Below, in pieces: positions 55,272 to 63,090 of a stretch of DNA of 64,000 bases. The stretch is taken from assembly GCA_032027045.1 (NCBI GenBank), contig JAVSMU010000001.1, forward strand, positions 280,390-344,389. Direction: 5' to 3'. Each line of letters starts with the position of its first letter. Position 1 is the stretch's first letter. Origin of the DNA: Truepera sp. (GTDB taxonomy: Bacteria; Deinococcota; Deinococci; Deinococcales; Trueperaceae). A program made the translations under genes and the position numbers. The notes below the pieces were generated by a model that saw only the letters and a program-made list of their open reading frames with translations, was not told the DNA's origin and ran no database searches.

Positions 55272-56375
55272 GTGACGGGCGAGGCGAGCACCGGTAAGGT
55301 CCCGGGAACCCGACCCGACGGCGCCCTGCGCTCGCTCGTCAGGGAGTTCCCTCCCGAGTACTTCGGGCTGGTGATGGCGACCGGGATCGTGGCGCTCGCG
55401 TTGGATCTCGCGGGCGCCGGGGGGTTGGCGTTGGCCCTCACGTGGCTCAACCTGGCCACCTACGGCCTGCTGATCCTCCTCGTCGTCGCCAGGCTGCTGC
55501 TTTACCCGGGCCGCACGCTGCGTGACCTGGTGGATCACGTGCGGGGCCCCGGCTACTTCACGTGGGTCGCGGCCAGTGGCGTCCTCGGGGGGCAGGCGCA
55601 GCTTCTCCTCGGAAGCTTCGAGCTGGCGCGTGTCTTGTGGCTGGTGGCGGCCGGGCTCTGGCTCCTGATCATCTACGCCTTCTTCGCCGCGGTGACGCTG
55701 AGGAGGGCCAAGCCGCGTCTCGATCGAGCCATCAGCGGCTCGTGGTTGCTGGCGGTGGTGGCCACCCAGGCCGTCGCGCTTCTCGGCGCACAGTTGGACG
55801 GTGCGCGCGGTTGGGGGGGCGCCGAACTCGTCTTCGTGAGTCTTTGCCTGTTCCTCGTTGGCAGCGTCCTATACCTGCTTGTCATCGGGTTGATCTTCTA
55901 CCGCTTCACGTTCCTCCCGATCCACCCCGCGGACCTGAGCCCGCCCTACTGGATCAACATGGGCGCCCTGGCGATAACCACGCTCACCGGGGCCACGCTC
56001 CTGTCCGTGACCGGTCCGGAGCCCATCTGGGGCATGGTCAGGCCGTTCTTGTCCGGCTTCACCCTGCTGTTCTGGTCCTTCGGCAGTTGGTGGATACCGC
56101 TCCTGGTGGTGTTCGGCGTGTGGCGCCACTTGGTGGCCCGTTACCCCTTACGCTATGCACCCGAGTATTGGGGGCTCGTGTTCCCGCTGGGCATGTACAG
56201 CGTGGCTACCCATCAACTCGCGCAGCATGTCGGCCTACAGGCCATGCTCGACCTTTCGCTGGTGTTCGCGTGGGTGGCGGCGGCCGCCTGGCTCATCACG
56301 TACGCGGCCATGTGGTTGTCGGGGTTCGGGACGCGCGGTGGTGCGCGCCTTCTTGGTGGGAGCCGCAGGAGGTGA
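55272..56375 (+). CDS. TDT family (TehA/SLAC1-like) anion transporter
   Basis: A 367-residue inner-membrane protein with about ten helices. FPPEYFGLVMATGIVALALDLAG is the first-helix motif of the tellurite-resistance/dicarboxylate transporter family, and PPYWINMGALAITTLTGATLL is a second conserved block. The GTG start at 55272 has GGGAGG immediately before it, which is too close, so the start is uncertain. The function could be anion, malate or sulfite efflux. Its TGA overlaps the GTG of the phosphoesterase gene. Confidence 0.82.
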   Translation: MTGEASTGKVPGTRPDGALRSLVREFPPEYFGLVMATGIVALALDLAGAGGLALALTWLNLATYGLLILLVVARLLLYPGRTLRDLVDHVRGPGYFTWVAASGVLGGQAQLLLGSFELARVLWLVAAGLWLLIIYAFFAAVTLRRAKPRLDRAISGSWLLAVVATQAVALLGAQLDGARGWGGAELVFVSLCLFLVGSVLYLLVIGLIFYRFTFLPIHPADLSPPYWINMGALAITTLTGATLLSVTGPEPIWGMVRPFLSGFTLLFWSFGSWWIPLLVVFGVWRHLVARYPLRYAPEYWGLVFPLGMYSVATHQLAQHVGLQAMLDLSLVFAWVAAAAWLITYAAMWLSGFGTRGGARLLGGSRRR

Positions 56376-57220
56376 CGGGCCCCGATAAGCCTTCTCGCAG
56401 GCGGTTCCTGAAGGGTCTGGGGTGGGCCTCGCTGGCCGGCGGACTCCTTGCCGGCGAGGTCGTACGCGAGGCTTACGCGTTCGGTGTCTCTCATCACACC
56501 ATGCCAGTGCGAGGACTCACGGAGCCGTTGACGATCGCGTTCCTCGCCGACTTTCACCTTGGACCCTACATGGGCAGGCGCCAGTTGCGTGAGTGGGTGG
56601 ACGCGAGTAACGACCTGGTCCCCGACCTCGTCGTGCTTGGTGGCGACCTCGTGGACCGCTTCTACGCCGGTGATCTTACGGAGTTGGTGGCGGAAGGCTC
56701 CCGTCTCACCAGCCGCCTCGGCGTCGTTGCCGTGCCGGGTAACCATGATCGGGTCCGCTACCCTGACCTGACGCCGCTGCACGCGGCCGTGCAAGCCGCC
56801 GGGGCGTCGCTCCTCGTGAACCAGGGTGTGCGGCTCCGCGAGGACCTTGTCGTCGGGGGTCTCGACGACCTCAGGCGTGGCTCACCGGACGTGGGCAGGA
56901 CGTTCCAGGGGCTGGCCGACGGTGAAGGAGCGAGGGTTCTGGTCAGCCATAACCCCGACGTCATTCCGGACCTGGGGCCGACGGCAGCAGCCGGTAGGCC
57001 GATCGACCTGATCCTCTGCGGCCACACCCACGGAGGCCAGGTCTGCCTGCCGTTCGTTGGGCCGCTGGTCACGTCTTCTCAATACGGGGCGCGCTACGCG
57101 CAGGGTTGGGTTGAAGCCCCAGAACCCGCCTTCGTGTCCCGGGGGCTGGGTGTCAGTCTCGTCCCGTTCAGGCTTCTCTGCGCACCGGAACTCGTCTTTC
57201 TCGAGTTGGAACCGCAGTGA
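56372..57220 (+). CDS. Tat-exported metallophosphoesterase (YkuE-like)
   Basis: A 282-residue enzyme. The N-terminus has a twin-arginine signal, SRRRFLKGLGWASLAGG, so it is exported folded. The calcineurin-type metal motifs follow: LADFHLG (here Phe replaces the more usual Thr/Ser), GGDLVDRF, VPGNHDRV and CGHTHGGQ. YkuE-type enzymes act on lipid or UDP-linked phosphates at the membrane surface. The GTG start overlaps the transporter stop (GTGA). The tight pairing with a TDT channel suggests a shared role in anion handling, which is inference. Confidence 0.87.
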   Translation: MTGPDKPSRRRFLKGLGWASLAGGLLAGEVVREAYAFGVSHHTMPVRGLTEPLTIAFLADFHLGPYMGRRQLREWVDASNDLVPDLVVLGGDLVDRFYAGDLTELVAEGSRLTSRLGVVAVPGNHDRVRYPDLTPLHAAVQAAGASLLVNQGVRLREDLVVGGLDDLRRGSPDVGRTFQGLADGEGARVLVSHNPDVIPDLGPTAAAGRPIDLILCGHTHGGQVCLPFVGPLVTSSQYGARYAQGWVEAPEPAFVSRGLGVSLVPFRLLCAPELVFLELEPQ

Positions 57221-57278
57221 GCGCTGCGGGCGGCGGCCCACACGAGTCATCGCCGGGTCTTGCGTCGGGGCGATCGCG

Positions 57279-57968
57279 CTAGGCGCTGTCCTCGACCACG
57301 TGATAGTCGGCCTCGTTGGCAGCTATCAGGCTTTCACGCATCCGGCTCATGAGCTCACCGCCGGATGACTTGCCGAGCATCCGATTCAGGGCCGCAGCTG
57401 CCGTCCGCCAAAGCGTGGCAAGCTCCAACCTGAACGATCGATCGTCCACATGGACCATAGCGTAGGAGACCTTTGCCGGCACTAAGACCTTGATGTAGAA
57501 ATCGTCGGGGTCGTTTGCGCCTGCCAACAGTCCCTCCTCGTCGAATAGATCAAGGCTGGCAACCGATGTGAGGCCGGGGAGTATGGTCAGTATTCGCCGC
57601 ATCTCGGGTGTGTAGTACGCAACGATCTCCGGGACTTCCGGGCGAGGCCCGACGAGGGCCATCTCGCCTCGTACTACGTTCCACAGTTGAGGAAGCTCGT
57701 CGAGCTTGGTGCGTCTGAGGAATCGTCCCAAGCGGGTCACGCGCTGGTCACCCGCGACGGTCACGCTGCTACCTAGGCTCTCGGCACCCACGACCATGGT
57801 CCGGAACTTGAAGATGTCGAAGGGCCGGCCAAGATGACCGACGCGAACTTGCTTGAACAGCACGGGCCCCTTCCGCTCGGCCAGGATCGCTAACGCGACC
57901 AGGCCTAGAAGGGGAGAGAGCAGGAGAAGGGTCAACCCTGCCACTGTCAAGTCGAACTTCGATCGCAT
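57279..57968 (-). CDS. initiating sugar-phosphate transferase (WcaJ/PglC type)
   Basis: A 229-residue monotopic phosphoglycosyl transferase that moves a sugar phosphate from a nucleotide sugar to undecaprenyl phosphate. An N-terminal re-entrant helix (LTVAGLTLLLLSPLLGLVALAIL) is followed by IFKFRTM and LDELPQLWNVVRGEMALVGPRPE, both family hallmarks, with the Asp-Glu pair of the active site. There are no other glycan genes here, so it is an orphan. Its base composition looks less GC-rich than its neighbours. Confidence 0.87.
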   Translation of the reverse strand: MRSKFDLTVAGLTLLLLSPLLGLVALAILAERKGPVLFKQVRVGHLGRPFDIFKFRTMVVGAESLGSSVTVAGDQRVTRLGRFLRRTKLDELPQLWNVVRGEMALVGPRPEVPEIVAYYTPEMRRILTILPGLTSVASLDLFDEEGLLAGANDPDDFYIKVLVPAKVSYAMVHVDDRSFRLELATLWRTAAAALNRMLGKSSGGELMSRMRESLIAANEADYHVVEDSA

Positions 57969-58345
57969 CAGGCGCCCACTCCCAAACAGTACTGTACCGG
58001 CAAGCAGGTTTGAGCGGTCGAGGAGTTCGGAAACCCGACAGGCTCGCCGGGCAACGCCAAGCGGTAACGGCAGTTGGCTGTGAATCGCGAACGGGCAGCG
58101 TCGGGGATCGACATGACAACCTCTGGTTCCCCCCAGGATCGGCGGGCCACTGCTAATCCGTGGACGGACTCTAGACCGGCGTGGTCACGGGGCAACGAAG
58201 ATCCGTCACTTACGTGGCCCTTGTTCACGCGTCGAGCGGGCTGCCCGCACGCGACGCCGGTCGGCATCTGCGGAGCAGCAACACTTGACGACACTGCGAC
58301 TCTAGCCTTTGGTTGGATGAGCAACCAGCTTATGATCTTGCGCAC
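57969..58345. other. 377-bp gap without a supported gene
   Basis: Short open frames on both strands match nothing I recognise. The only structure seen is a perfect 10-bp palindrome, ACAGTACTGT (57986-57995), about 20 bases before the sugar transferase start. The right end holds the possible promoter of the MFS exporter. Confidence 0.5.
58309..58336 (+). promoter_or_regulatory. possible promoter of the MFS exporter gene
   Basis: TTGGTT (58309-58314), 16-bp spacer, TATGAT (58331-58336), then nine bases to the ATG. The layout would give a leaderless mRNA. The -35 match is partial. Confidence 0.4.
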
Positions 58346-59821
58346 ATGCCTGCTGCCCCCGGTCTACCGCCCACGTCCACCAGCCAACGGCGTGGGGTCG
58401 TGATGGGCTTCCTGATGCTGACGATGTCACTCGCCTCGATCGAGGGCACGATCGTCGCAACGGCCATGCCGAGCATCGTCGCCAGCGTTGGCGGCTTCGA
58501 GTACTACGCCTGGGTGTTCGCCGCCTTCCTCCTCGCGCAGGCGACTTCCACGCCGCTGTACGGCCGCTTGGCGGACGTTCATGGCCGCAAGCCCGTGCTG
58601 CTCGTAGGCATCAGCGTGTTCCTGGTCGGTTCGGCGCTGTGTGGCTTCGCCACCACGATGCCCATGCTCGTGGCCTTCCGCCTTATCCAGGGGCTTGGGG
58701 CGGGCGCGGTCTATCCGACCGTCTCGACGCTGGCGGGCGACCTCTACGACGTGAACGAACGCGGCAAGGCGCAGGGGTACTTGTCGAGCGTGTGGGGCGT
58801 GTCCGCCGTGCTGGGTCCCCTGCTCGGCGGTGCTCTCGTCGAGAACGCCCACTGGGCGTGGGTGTTCTGGTTCAACGTCCCGTTCGGCATCGCCGCGATG
58901 GTGGGCTTGTCGCTCTTCTTGCACGAGTCGATCGAGCGGACGGACCAGCGCCTCGACACTACGAGCGCCGTGCTCATGTTCCTGGCCATCGGCTCCTTCA
59001 TGCTTCTCCTCACGCAGGGGCCGCAGTGGGGCCCCGCTCCCGCCGGCGCCTTGGCGGCGCTGTCGCTCGCGACCGGGGTCGTCTTCGTGCGGCGGCAGCT
59101 CGGCAGCGCCACGCCCCTGATAGGGATCGACCTCTGGCGCGACAAGCTGATCCGCTTGGCCGACGCCGCCACCTTCTCCGGCGGCATGTTGATGATCGGG
59201 TTGATCACCTATTCGCCCACGTACGTGCAGGGGGTCATGGGCTACTCGCCCACCGTCGCGGGGCTCACGCTCACGACCATGTCGGTGGGGTGGACCCTGG
59301 CATCGCTGGTGGCAGGCCGGCTGATAGTGCCGCTCGGCCCCGCCATATCGGGGCGCATCGGGGGCGTGTCCGCGGCCCTCGGCGGCTTCCTCTACCTCTT
59401 GCTCACGCCGGAACGGGGGCCGTGGTGGGTCGCGTTCTCGTCGCTTGCCGTCGGGGTGGGGTTGGGGTTCATCATGACCACCATGATCGTGACCATCCAG
59501 TCGTCCGTCGCCTGGTCGAGGCGCGGCGCCGCCACGGCCGCCAACATGCTCATGCGCTTGCTCGGCAACTCGGTCGGGGCCGCCGCCCTAGGCGCGGTAC
59601 TTAACCTCTCCCTCTCGCGCAGCGCCGGAGGTGGCGACAACGACGTCTTGCAGCAGGTCCAGGCGCTTCTCGAGCCTGGCGGCAACCCTGCGGCGGTCGA
59701 CGCCGGCACGCTGGCCATCCTCGCCTCCAGCCTTCACACCGTGTACGTGGGGGTGTTCGTCATCAGCGCCGGGGTTTGCCTGCTTACGTGGTTGCTGCCG
59801 CGAGACAGGCGGCTCACGTGA
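58346..59821 (+). CDS. MFS exporter, DHA2 (EmrB/QacA) family
   Basis: A 491-residue protein with fourteen predicted helices. The first helix reads LTMSLASIEGTIVATAMPSI, motif A is YGRLADVHGRKPVLLVG, and GAVYPTVSTLAGDLY with WVFWFNVPFG are DHA2 hallmarks. The ATG at 58346 is chosen over a TTG at 58313. Family members expel drugs, dyes or organic acids by proton antiport. Its TGA overlaps the GTG of the next gene. Confidence 0.88.
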   Translation: MPAAPGLPPTSTSQRRGVVMGFLMLTMSLASIEGTIVATAMPSIVASVGGFEYYAWVFAAFLLAQATSTPLYGRLADVHGRKPVLLVGISVFLVGSALCGFATTMPMLVAFRLIQGLGAGAVYPTVSTLAGDLYDVNERGKAQGYLSSVWGVSAVLGPLLGGALVENAHWAWVFWFNVPFGIAAMVGLSLFLHESIERTDQRLDTTSAVLMFLAIGSFMLLLTQGPQWGPAPAGALAALSLATGVVFVRRQLGSATPLIGIDLWRDKLIRLADAATFSGGMLMIGLITYSPTYVQGVMGYSPTVAGLTLTTMSVGWTLASLVAGRLIVPLGPAISGRIGGVSAALGGFLYLLLTPERGPWWVAFSSLAVGVGLGFIMTTMIVTIQSSVAWSRRGAATAANMLMRLLGNSVGAAALGAVLNLSLSRSAGGGDNDVLQQVQALLEPGGNPAAVDAGTLAILASSLHTVYVGVFVISAGVCLLTWLLPRDRRLT

Positions 59822-60957
59822 ACCCCTCCATGGGTCCCGGTGGCAACGTGCCCCTCTGGGAACTGGGGTCGTGGCGAGAACTCGGAAGCCTCGAAGGGAC
59901 CAGGTTCGCCGACGTGTGCGTCGTCGGCCTGGGCGGCTCGGGCCTGGCGGCCGTGCTCGAACTAAGGCGCCTGGGCGTCAGCGTGGTGGGGCTCGATGCC
60001 GGAAGCGTGGCCGCCGGGGCGGCGGGCCGCAACGGCGGGTTGCTGCTGGCGGGCACCGCCGCCTTCTATCACGACGCTCGAAGGGCATTGGGCGCCGAGC
60101 GGGCCCACCACCTCTATCAACTCACGCGGCAGGGCGTAACGGACGAGCTGGCGGCTGCAGGGCCCACGGCCCGGCGGGTGGGTTCGCTGCGGGTGGCCGC
60201 CGACGAGGGAGAACGTGCTGACTGCGAAGCCCAGTACGCCGCCATGCGCGAGGACGGCCTCCCCGTGGAGAGGTACGAGGGTCCCGAGGGAGTCGGGCTC
60301 CTGTTCGAGGAGGACGCCGTCTTCAACCCCTTGGAGCGTTGCCGGAGGCTGGCTCGCGCGGCGTTGGCCGGGGGCGCGGAGCTGTTCGAGCGGAGCCGCG
60401 TTACCGAGTTGAGCGGCACGCGGGTGGGTACCGAGCGCGGCGAGGTAGTGTGTGGTGCGGCCATAGTGGCCGTCGACGGGCACCTAGCGCGTCTGCTGCC
60501 GGAGCTGTCCGGCAGGGTGAGGGACGTGCGCCTACAGATGCTCGGCACCGCGCCGACAGACGAGGTCCGCTTCCAGCGGCCCGTCTATCGCCGCTACGGG
60601 TTCGAGTACTACCAGCAGGACCCGCTCGGCAGGATCGCGCTCGGGGGCTTTCGTGACCGTGGGGGAGCTGCCGAGTGGACGGACGACCCCGAGCCTAGCG
60701 GGCCCGTCCAGGAGCTGCTGGAGGGCTATCTGCATGACGCGCTGGGAGTGCGGGCGCCCATCACTCACCGCTGGGCGGCGACGGTGGGCTACGTCGATGG
60801 CGTATTGCCAGTGGCGGAGCAAGTTCGCGCCGGGGTGTGGGCGCTAGGCGCCTACAACGGCACCGGTAACGTCATCGGGGCGGTCCTGGGGCGGGCAGCG
60901 GCGCGCCGGGCGGTGGGGTTGCCCTCCACCGAGTGGGAGGCTTTCGGTGGCAGCTGA
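59818..60957 (+). CDS. FAD-dependent oxidoreductase (DAO/PuuB-like)
   Basis: A 379-residue flavoprotein. DVCVVGLGGSGLAAVLELRR is the FAD Rossmann motif, and GAAGRNGGLLLAG is the GxxGRNGG signature of the PuuB/OrdL amine-oxidase group. GVWALGAYNGTGNVIG closes the FAD site. It starts with GTG overlapping the exporter stop, so the pair is co-translated. The substrate is probably an amine or amino acid. Which compound the exporter moves is unknown. Confidence 0.83.
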   Translation: MNPSMGPGGNVPLWELGSWRELGSLEGTRFADVCVVGLGGSGLAAVLELRRLGVSVVGLDAGSVAAGAAGRNGGLLLAGTAAFYHDARRALGAERAHHLYQLTRQGVTDELAAAGPTARRVGSLRVAADEGERADCEAQYAAMREDGLPVERYEGPEGVGLLFEEDAVFNPLERCRRLARAALAGGAELFERSRVTELSGTRVGTERGEVVCGAAIVAVDGHLARLLPELSGRVRDVRLQMLGTAPTDEVRFQRPVYRRYGFEYYQQDPLGRIALGGFRDRGGAAEWTDDPEPSGPVQELLEGYLHDALGVRAPITHRWAATVGYVDGVLPVAEQVRAGVWALGAYNGTGNVIGAVLGRAAARRAVGLPSTEWEAFGGS

Positions 60958-60969
60958 CTGCGATGAACC

Positions 60970-61806
60970 TCAGTCCGGAGGGTCGGGTGGGGGGAGGCGC
61001 GCCCAGATCGGCCAGGCGTCGAGTTCCGCGCCGAGCTCGCGCCAGCTCGGGAGCAGCCGTGACATCAGCGCCTTGAAGTCCGCGCCGTGGTTCGGCACGT
61101 AGAGGTGGGCCAGTTCGTGCACGACGACGTACTCGAGCAGCTCGGGGCGCCTCTTGGCGAGCTCCAGGTTCAGCCAGATCCGTGAGGCCCGCGGGTTGCA
61201 GCTTCCCCAGCGCGTGGTCATGCGCTTGATCCCGAAGCTGCTTACGTTGCGCCCGAGGTGGGCCTCCCAACGGCCGACCAGAGGGTCCAGGTCGGCCTTC
61301 AATGTCCGGCGGTAGAAGGCGTCGAAGGCACGCCGCAGGTCTTCTTCGGTACTCGCCTCGGGCGCGCGCAGCAGGAGAGACCCGGCGTTCAACTCCAGGC
61401 TCGCGCGCCCCGCTGCGCCGGGCCGGGCGTTCACGGTGCTCCGTTCCAATCGGTACGGACGACCGCGAAGGTAGTGGGTCTCGCCGGCAACGTAGCGCGC
61501 CTCTCCGGCCGCGGCCAGCGTCCGGAAGCGCCTCCTGTGACGCTCGATCCAGTCCGAGCGCTCCCTTACCAGAGCCTCCAGTTCTCGTTGCTTGGCGTGG
61601 GTGGGCACCGTGAGACGCACGTGTCCGTCGGGCGGGTACACGCGAAGGCTCAGCCGCTTGACCCGCTTCCTCACGACCTCGAGTTCGAGGCCGGCGATCG
61701 TCGTGAGTGTTCTCGTCCCGGGCTTCCCCGCGCCACCGGCTGCTGCCTTTCGTTCATACGGCCCGGCCGCTCGTTTCGGCATGGTGCCACTGTCGCACGG
61801 GTTCAT
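60970..61806 (-). CDS. YgjP-like zinc metallopeptidase (DUF45)
   Basis: A 278-residue protein; a second Met at 61782 is an equally good start. The C-terminal half carries RWGSCN and HELAHLYVPNH, with zinc ligands His 230, His 234 and His 240. This is the YgjP/WSS1-like (DUF45) family, often linked to type I restriction genes, but none is visible here. The N-terminal 35 residues are basic and disordered. It converges on the FAD oxidoreductase gene. Confidence 0.88.
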   Translation of the reverse strand: MNPCDSGTMPKRAAGPYERKAAAGGAGKPGTRTLTTIAGLELEVVRKRVKRLSLRVYPPDGHVRLTVPTHAKQRELEALVRERSDWIERHRRRFRTLAAAGEARYVAGETHYLRGRPYRLERSTVNARPGAAGRASLELNAGSLLLRAPEASTEEDLRRAFDAFYRRTLKADLDPLVGRWEAHLGRNVSSFGIKRMTTRWGSCNPRASRIWLNLELAKRRPELLEYVVVHELAHLYVPNHGADFKALMSRLLPSWRELGAELDAWPIWARLPPPDPPD

Positions 61807-61949
61807 GAGGGAGGTGCCTACAATGTGCGGGGCGCCGCCGCGCGACCGGACCTTCGCACCGGGTCATGGCGGCATGCGATGTAGGGTGGCCGACTTGGTG
61901 TATCGAGGCAGTAGACTGCCGGCAGATTCGGCTCTGGAGGGAGGCGTTC

Positions 61950-62348
61950 TTGTCCCAACCGAAGTGGTACCTACCTAGGCCGCGGCCGAACCCCCTCGTG
62001 GTCTCTTCGCGCGTCGCCGTCAAGGCTCTGCACAGTCTTGCCGTGCTCGTCTTCGCGGCCGCCGCCGGCTACCTCATCTACTGCGGCGTAACCGGCACGC
62101 GCAACGCACTCATGGTTTGGGGTCTCGTGGCCGTCGGCGTCGAGGCCACGATCTACGTCGGCTTCGGGGGCAAGTGCCCACTCACCATGCTTGCTCGTTG
62201 GCTGGGCGACGACGGCGGGCACGATTACTTGTTCGAGTGGCTCTTGGGCTCGAAACGCATCTGGCTGGTCTCGCGCTCGCTGGCCACCCTGGCCGCGGTA
62301 GGAGTGCTGCTCATCATCGTGAGGGGCACGGTGGACTTCATTCGCTGA
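61950..62348 (+). CDS. small membrane protein, DUF2784-like
   Basis: About 132 residues from TTG 61950, with GGAGGGAGG (61936-61944) five bases upstream; the open frame continues back to 61866 but that start has no RBS. Three or four hydrophobic helices are present. GGKCPLTMLARWLGDDG is similar to the cysteine-containing loop of DUF2784 proteins. Function unknown. It is transcribed toward hsp20 but a promoter lies between them. Confidence 0.65.
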   Translation: MSQPKWYLPRPRPNPLVVSSRVAVKALHSLAVLVFAAAAGYLIYCGVTGTRNALMVWGLVAVGVEATIYVGFGGKCPLTMLARWLGDDGGHDYLFEWLLGSKRIWLVSRSLATLAAVGVLLIIVRGTVDFIR

Positions 62349-62405
62349 GGCGCCGCCGGCGCAGCCTCGAACCGGGGCCCCTAAGAGAAGTGTGAGCGCA
62401 GTAAA

Positions 62406-62426
62406 CTTGACAACGCACGACTCAGA
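62406..62426 (+). promoter_or_regulatory. HspR (HAIR-like) operator candidate
   Basis: CTTGACA-N7-ACTCAGA, against the HAIR consensus CTTGAGT-N7-ACTCAAG: five of seven bases match in each arm and the spacing is exact. It lies on the -35 box and spacer of the hsp20 promoter. Confidence 0.45.
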
Positions 62427-62435
62427 TTCTATGAT
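62407..62435 (+). promoter_or_regulatory. hsp20 promoter, near consensus
   Basis: TTGACA (62407-62412), 17-bp spacer, TATGAT (62430-62435). This is the strongest housekeeping-type promoter I find in the window. The hsp20 ATG lies about 95 bases downstream, so the mRNA has a leader. Confidence 0.85.
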
Positions 62436-62529
62436 GTCGGCGATGGTGGTGGCGTCGACGTGCGCAGCACCCGAACCCTGTGCAAACAACACCGATCACC
62501 CTTCGGACGTCGCCACGGAAAGGTGAGTC

Positions 62530-63006
62530 ATGCCACTAGTCAAGAGCAGTAACGTACGCACTCGTCCACTGGCGCGCTACCTGAGCCAAGGCGGCACGAT
62601 GGACGACTTCTTCCAGCAGTTCGAGAGCCTGCTGCAGCCGGTAAGCAGCCGCGCCGAGGGCGCGCTGTTCGCCAACCCGTACCCCATCGACCTGTACGAG
62701 GACGGCGACAACGTCGTGCTTGAGATGGCGGTTCCCGGTCTGCGGCCCGAGCAACTCGACATCAGCCTCGAGGGTCGGCAGTTGAGCATCCGCGGCACCC
62801 TGCCCGAGACCGACGAGTCCGAGGACGGCGGACGCCGCTACTGGTCCAAGGCGATCGTCCGGGGCGAGTTCCAGCGGAACGTGACCGTTCCGGCCGGGGT
62901 GGACCCTGAACGCATCACGGCGCGGGTGGACCAGGGCCTCCTGATCCTCACGATGCCGAAGGCCGCGGAGGCCAAGGCGCGCAAGATCGCCATCGACAAC
63001 CACTGA
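62530..63006 (+). CDS. small heat-shock protein Hsp20
   Basis: A 158-residue holdase chaperone. The alpha-crystallin domain spans about residues 45-148, with PYPIDLYEDGDNVVLEMAVPG and LDISLEGRQLSIRG, and VDQGLLILTMPKA near its end. The C-terminal tail has an IxI motif (KIAID) that docks into neighbouring subunits. It forms oligomers that hold unfolding proteins during heat or oxidative stress. Its promoter is near consensus with a possible HspR site, and a perfect palindromic terminator follows. Confidence 0.95.
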   Translation: MPLVKSSNVRTRPLARYLSQGGTMDDFFQQFESLLQPVSSRAEGALFANPYPIDLYEDGDNVVLEMAVPGLRPEQLDISLEGRQLSIRGTLPETDESEDGGRRYWSKAIVRGEFQRNVTVPAGVDPERITARVDQGLLILTMPKAAEAKARKIAIDNH

Positions 63007-63036
63007 GCAACGAGCCGGATCAGGCTAGAAGCAAGC

Positions 63037-63064
63037 GCGGCCCACGGAACGTTCCGTGGGCCGC
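63037..63064. terminator. bidirectional terminator between hsp20 and the SDR gene
   Basis: A perfect 28-bp palindrome, arms GCGGCCCACGGAAC and its complement, folding with a 4-base loop. It lies between two convergent stops, 31 bases after hsp20 and 27 before the SDR stop. The T run is weak on both sides. Confidence 0.78.
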
Positions 63065-63090
63065 ACCTACTTCGGCTCCCTGGGGGGTCC

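Noticed and set aside
57969-58345. Small genes on either strand
   Set aside because: The open frames have no ribosome-binding sites, odd composition and no recognisable motif.
63037-63064. Third TetR operator, because it contains GGAACGTTCC
   Set aside because: The half-sites have no 2-bp centre and the palindrome is a terminator between convergent genes.
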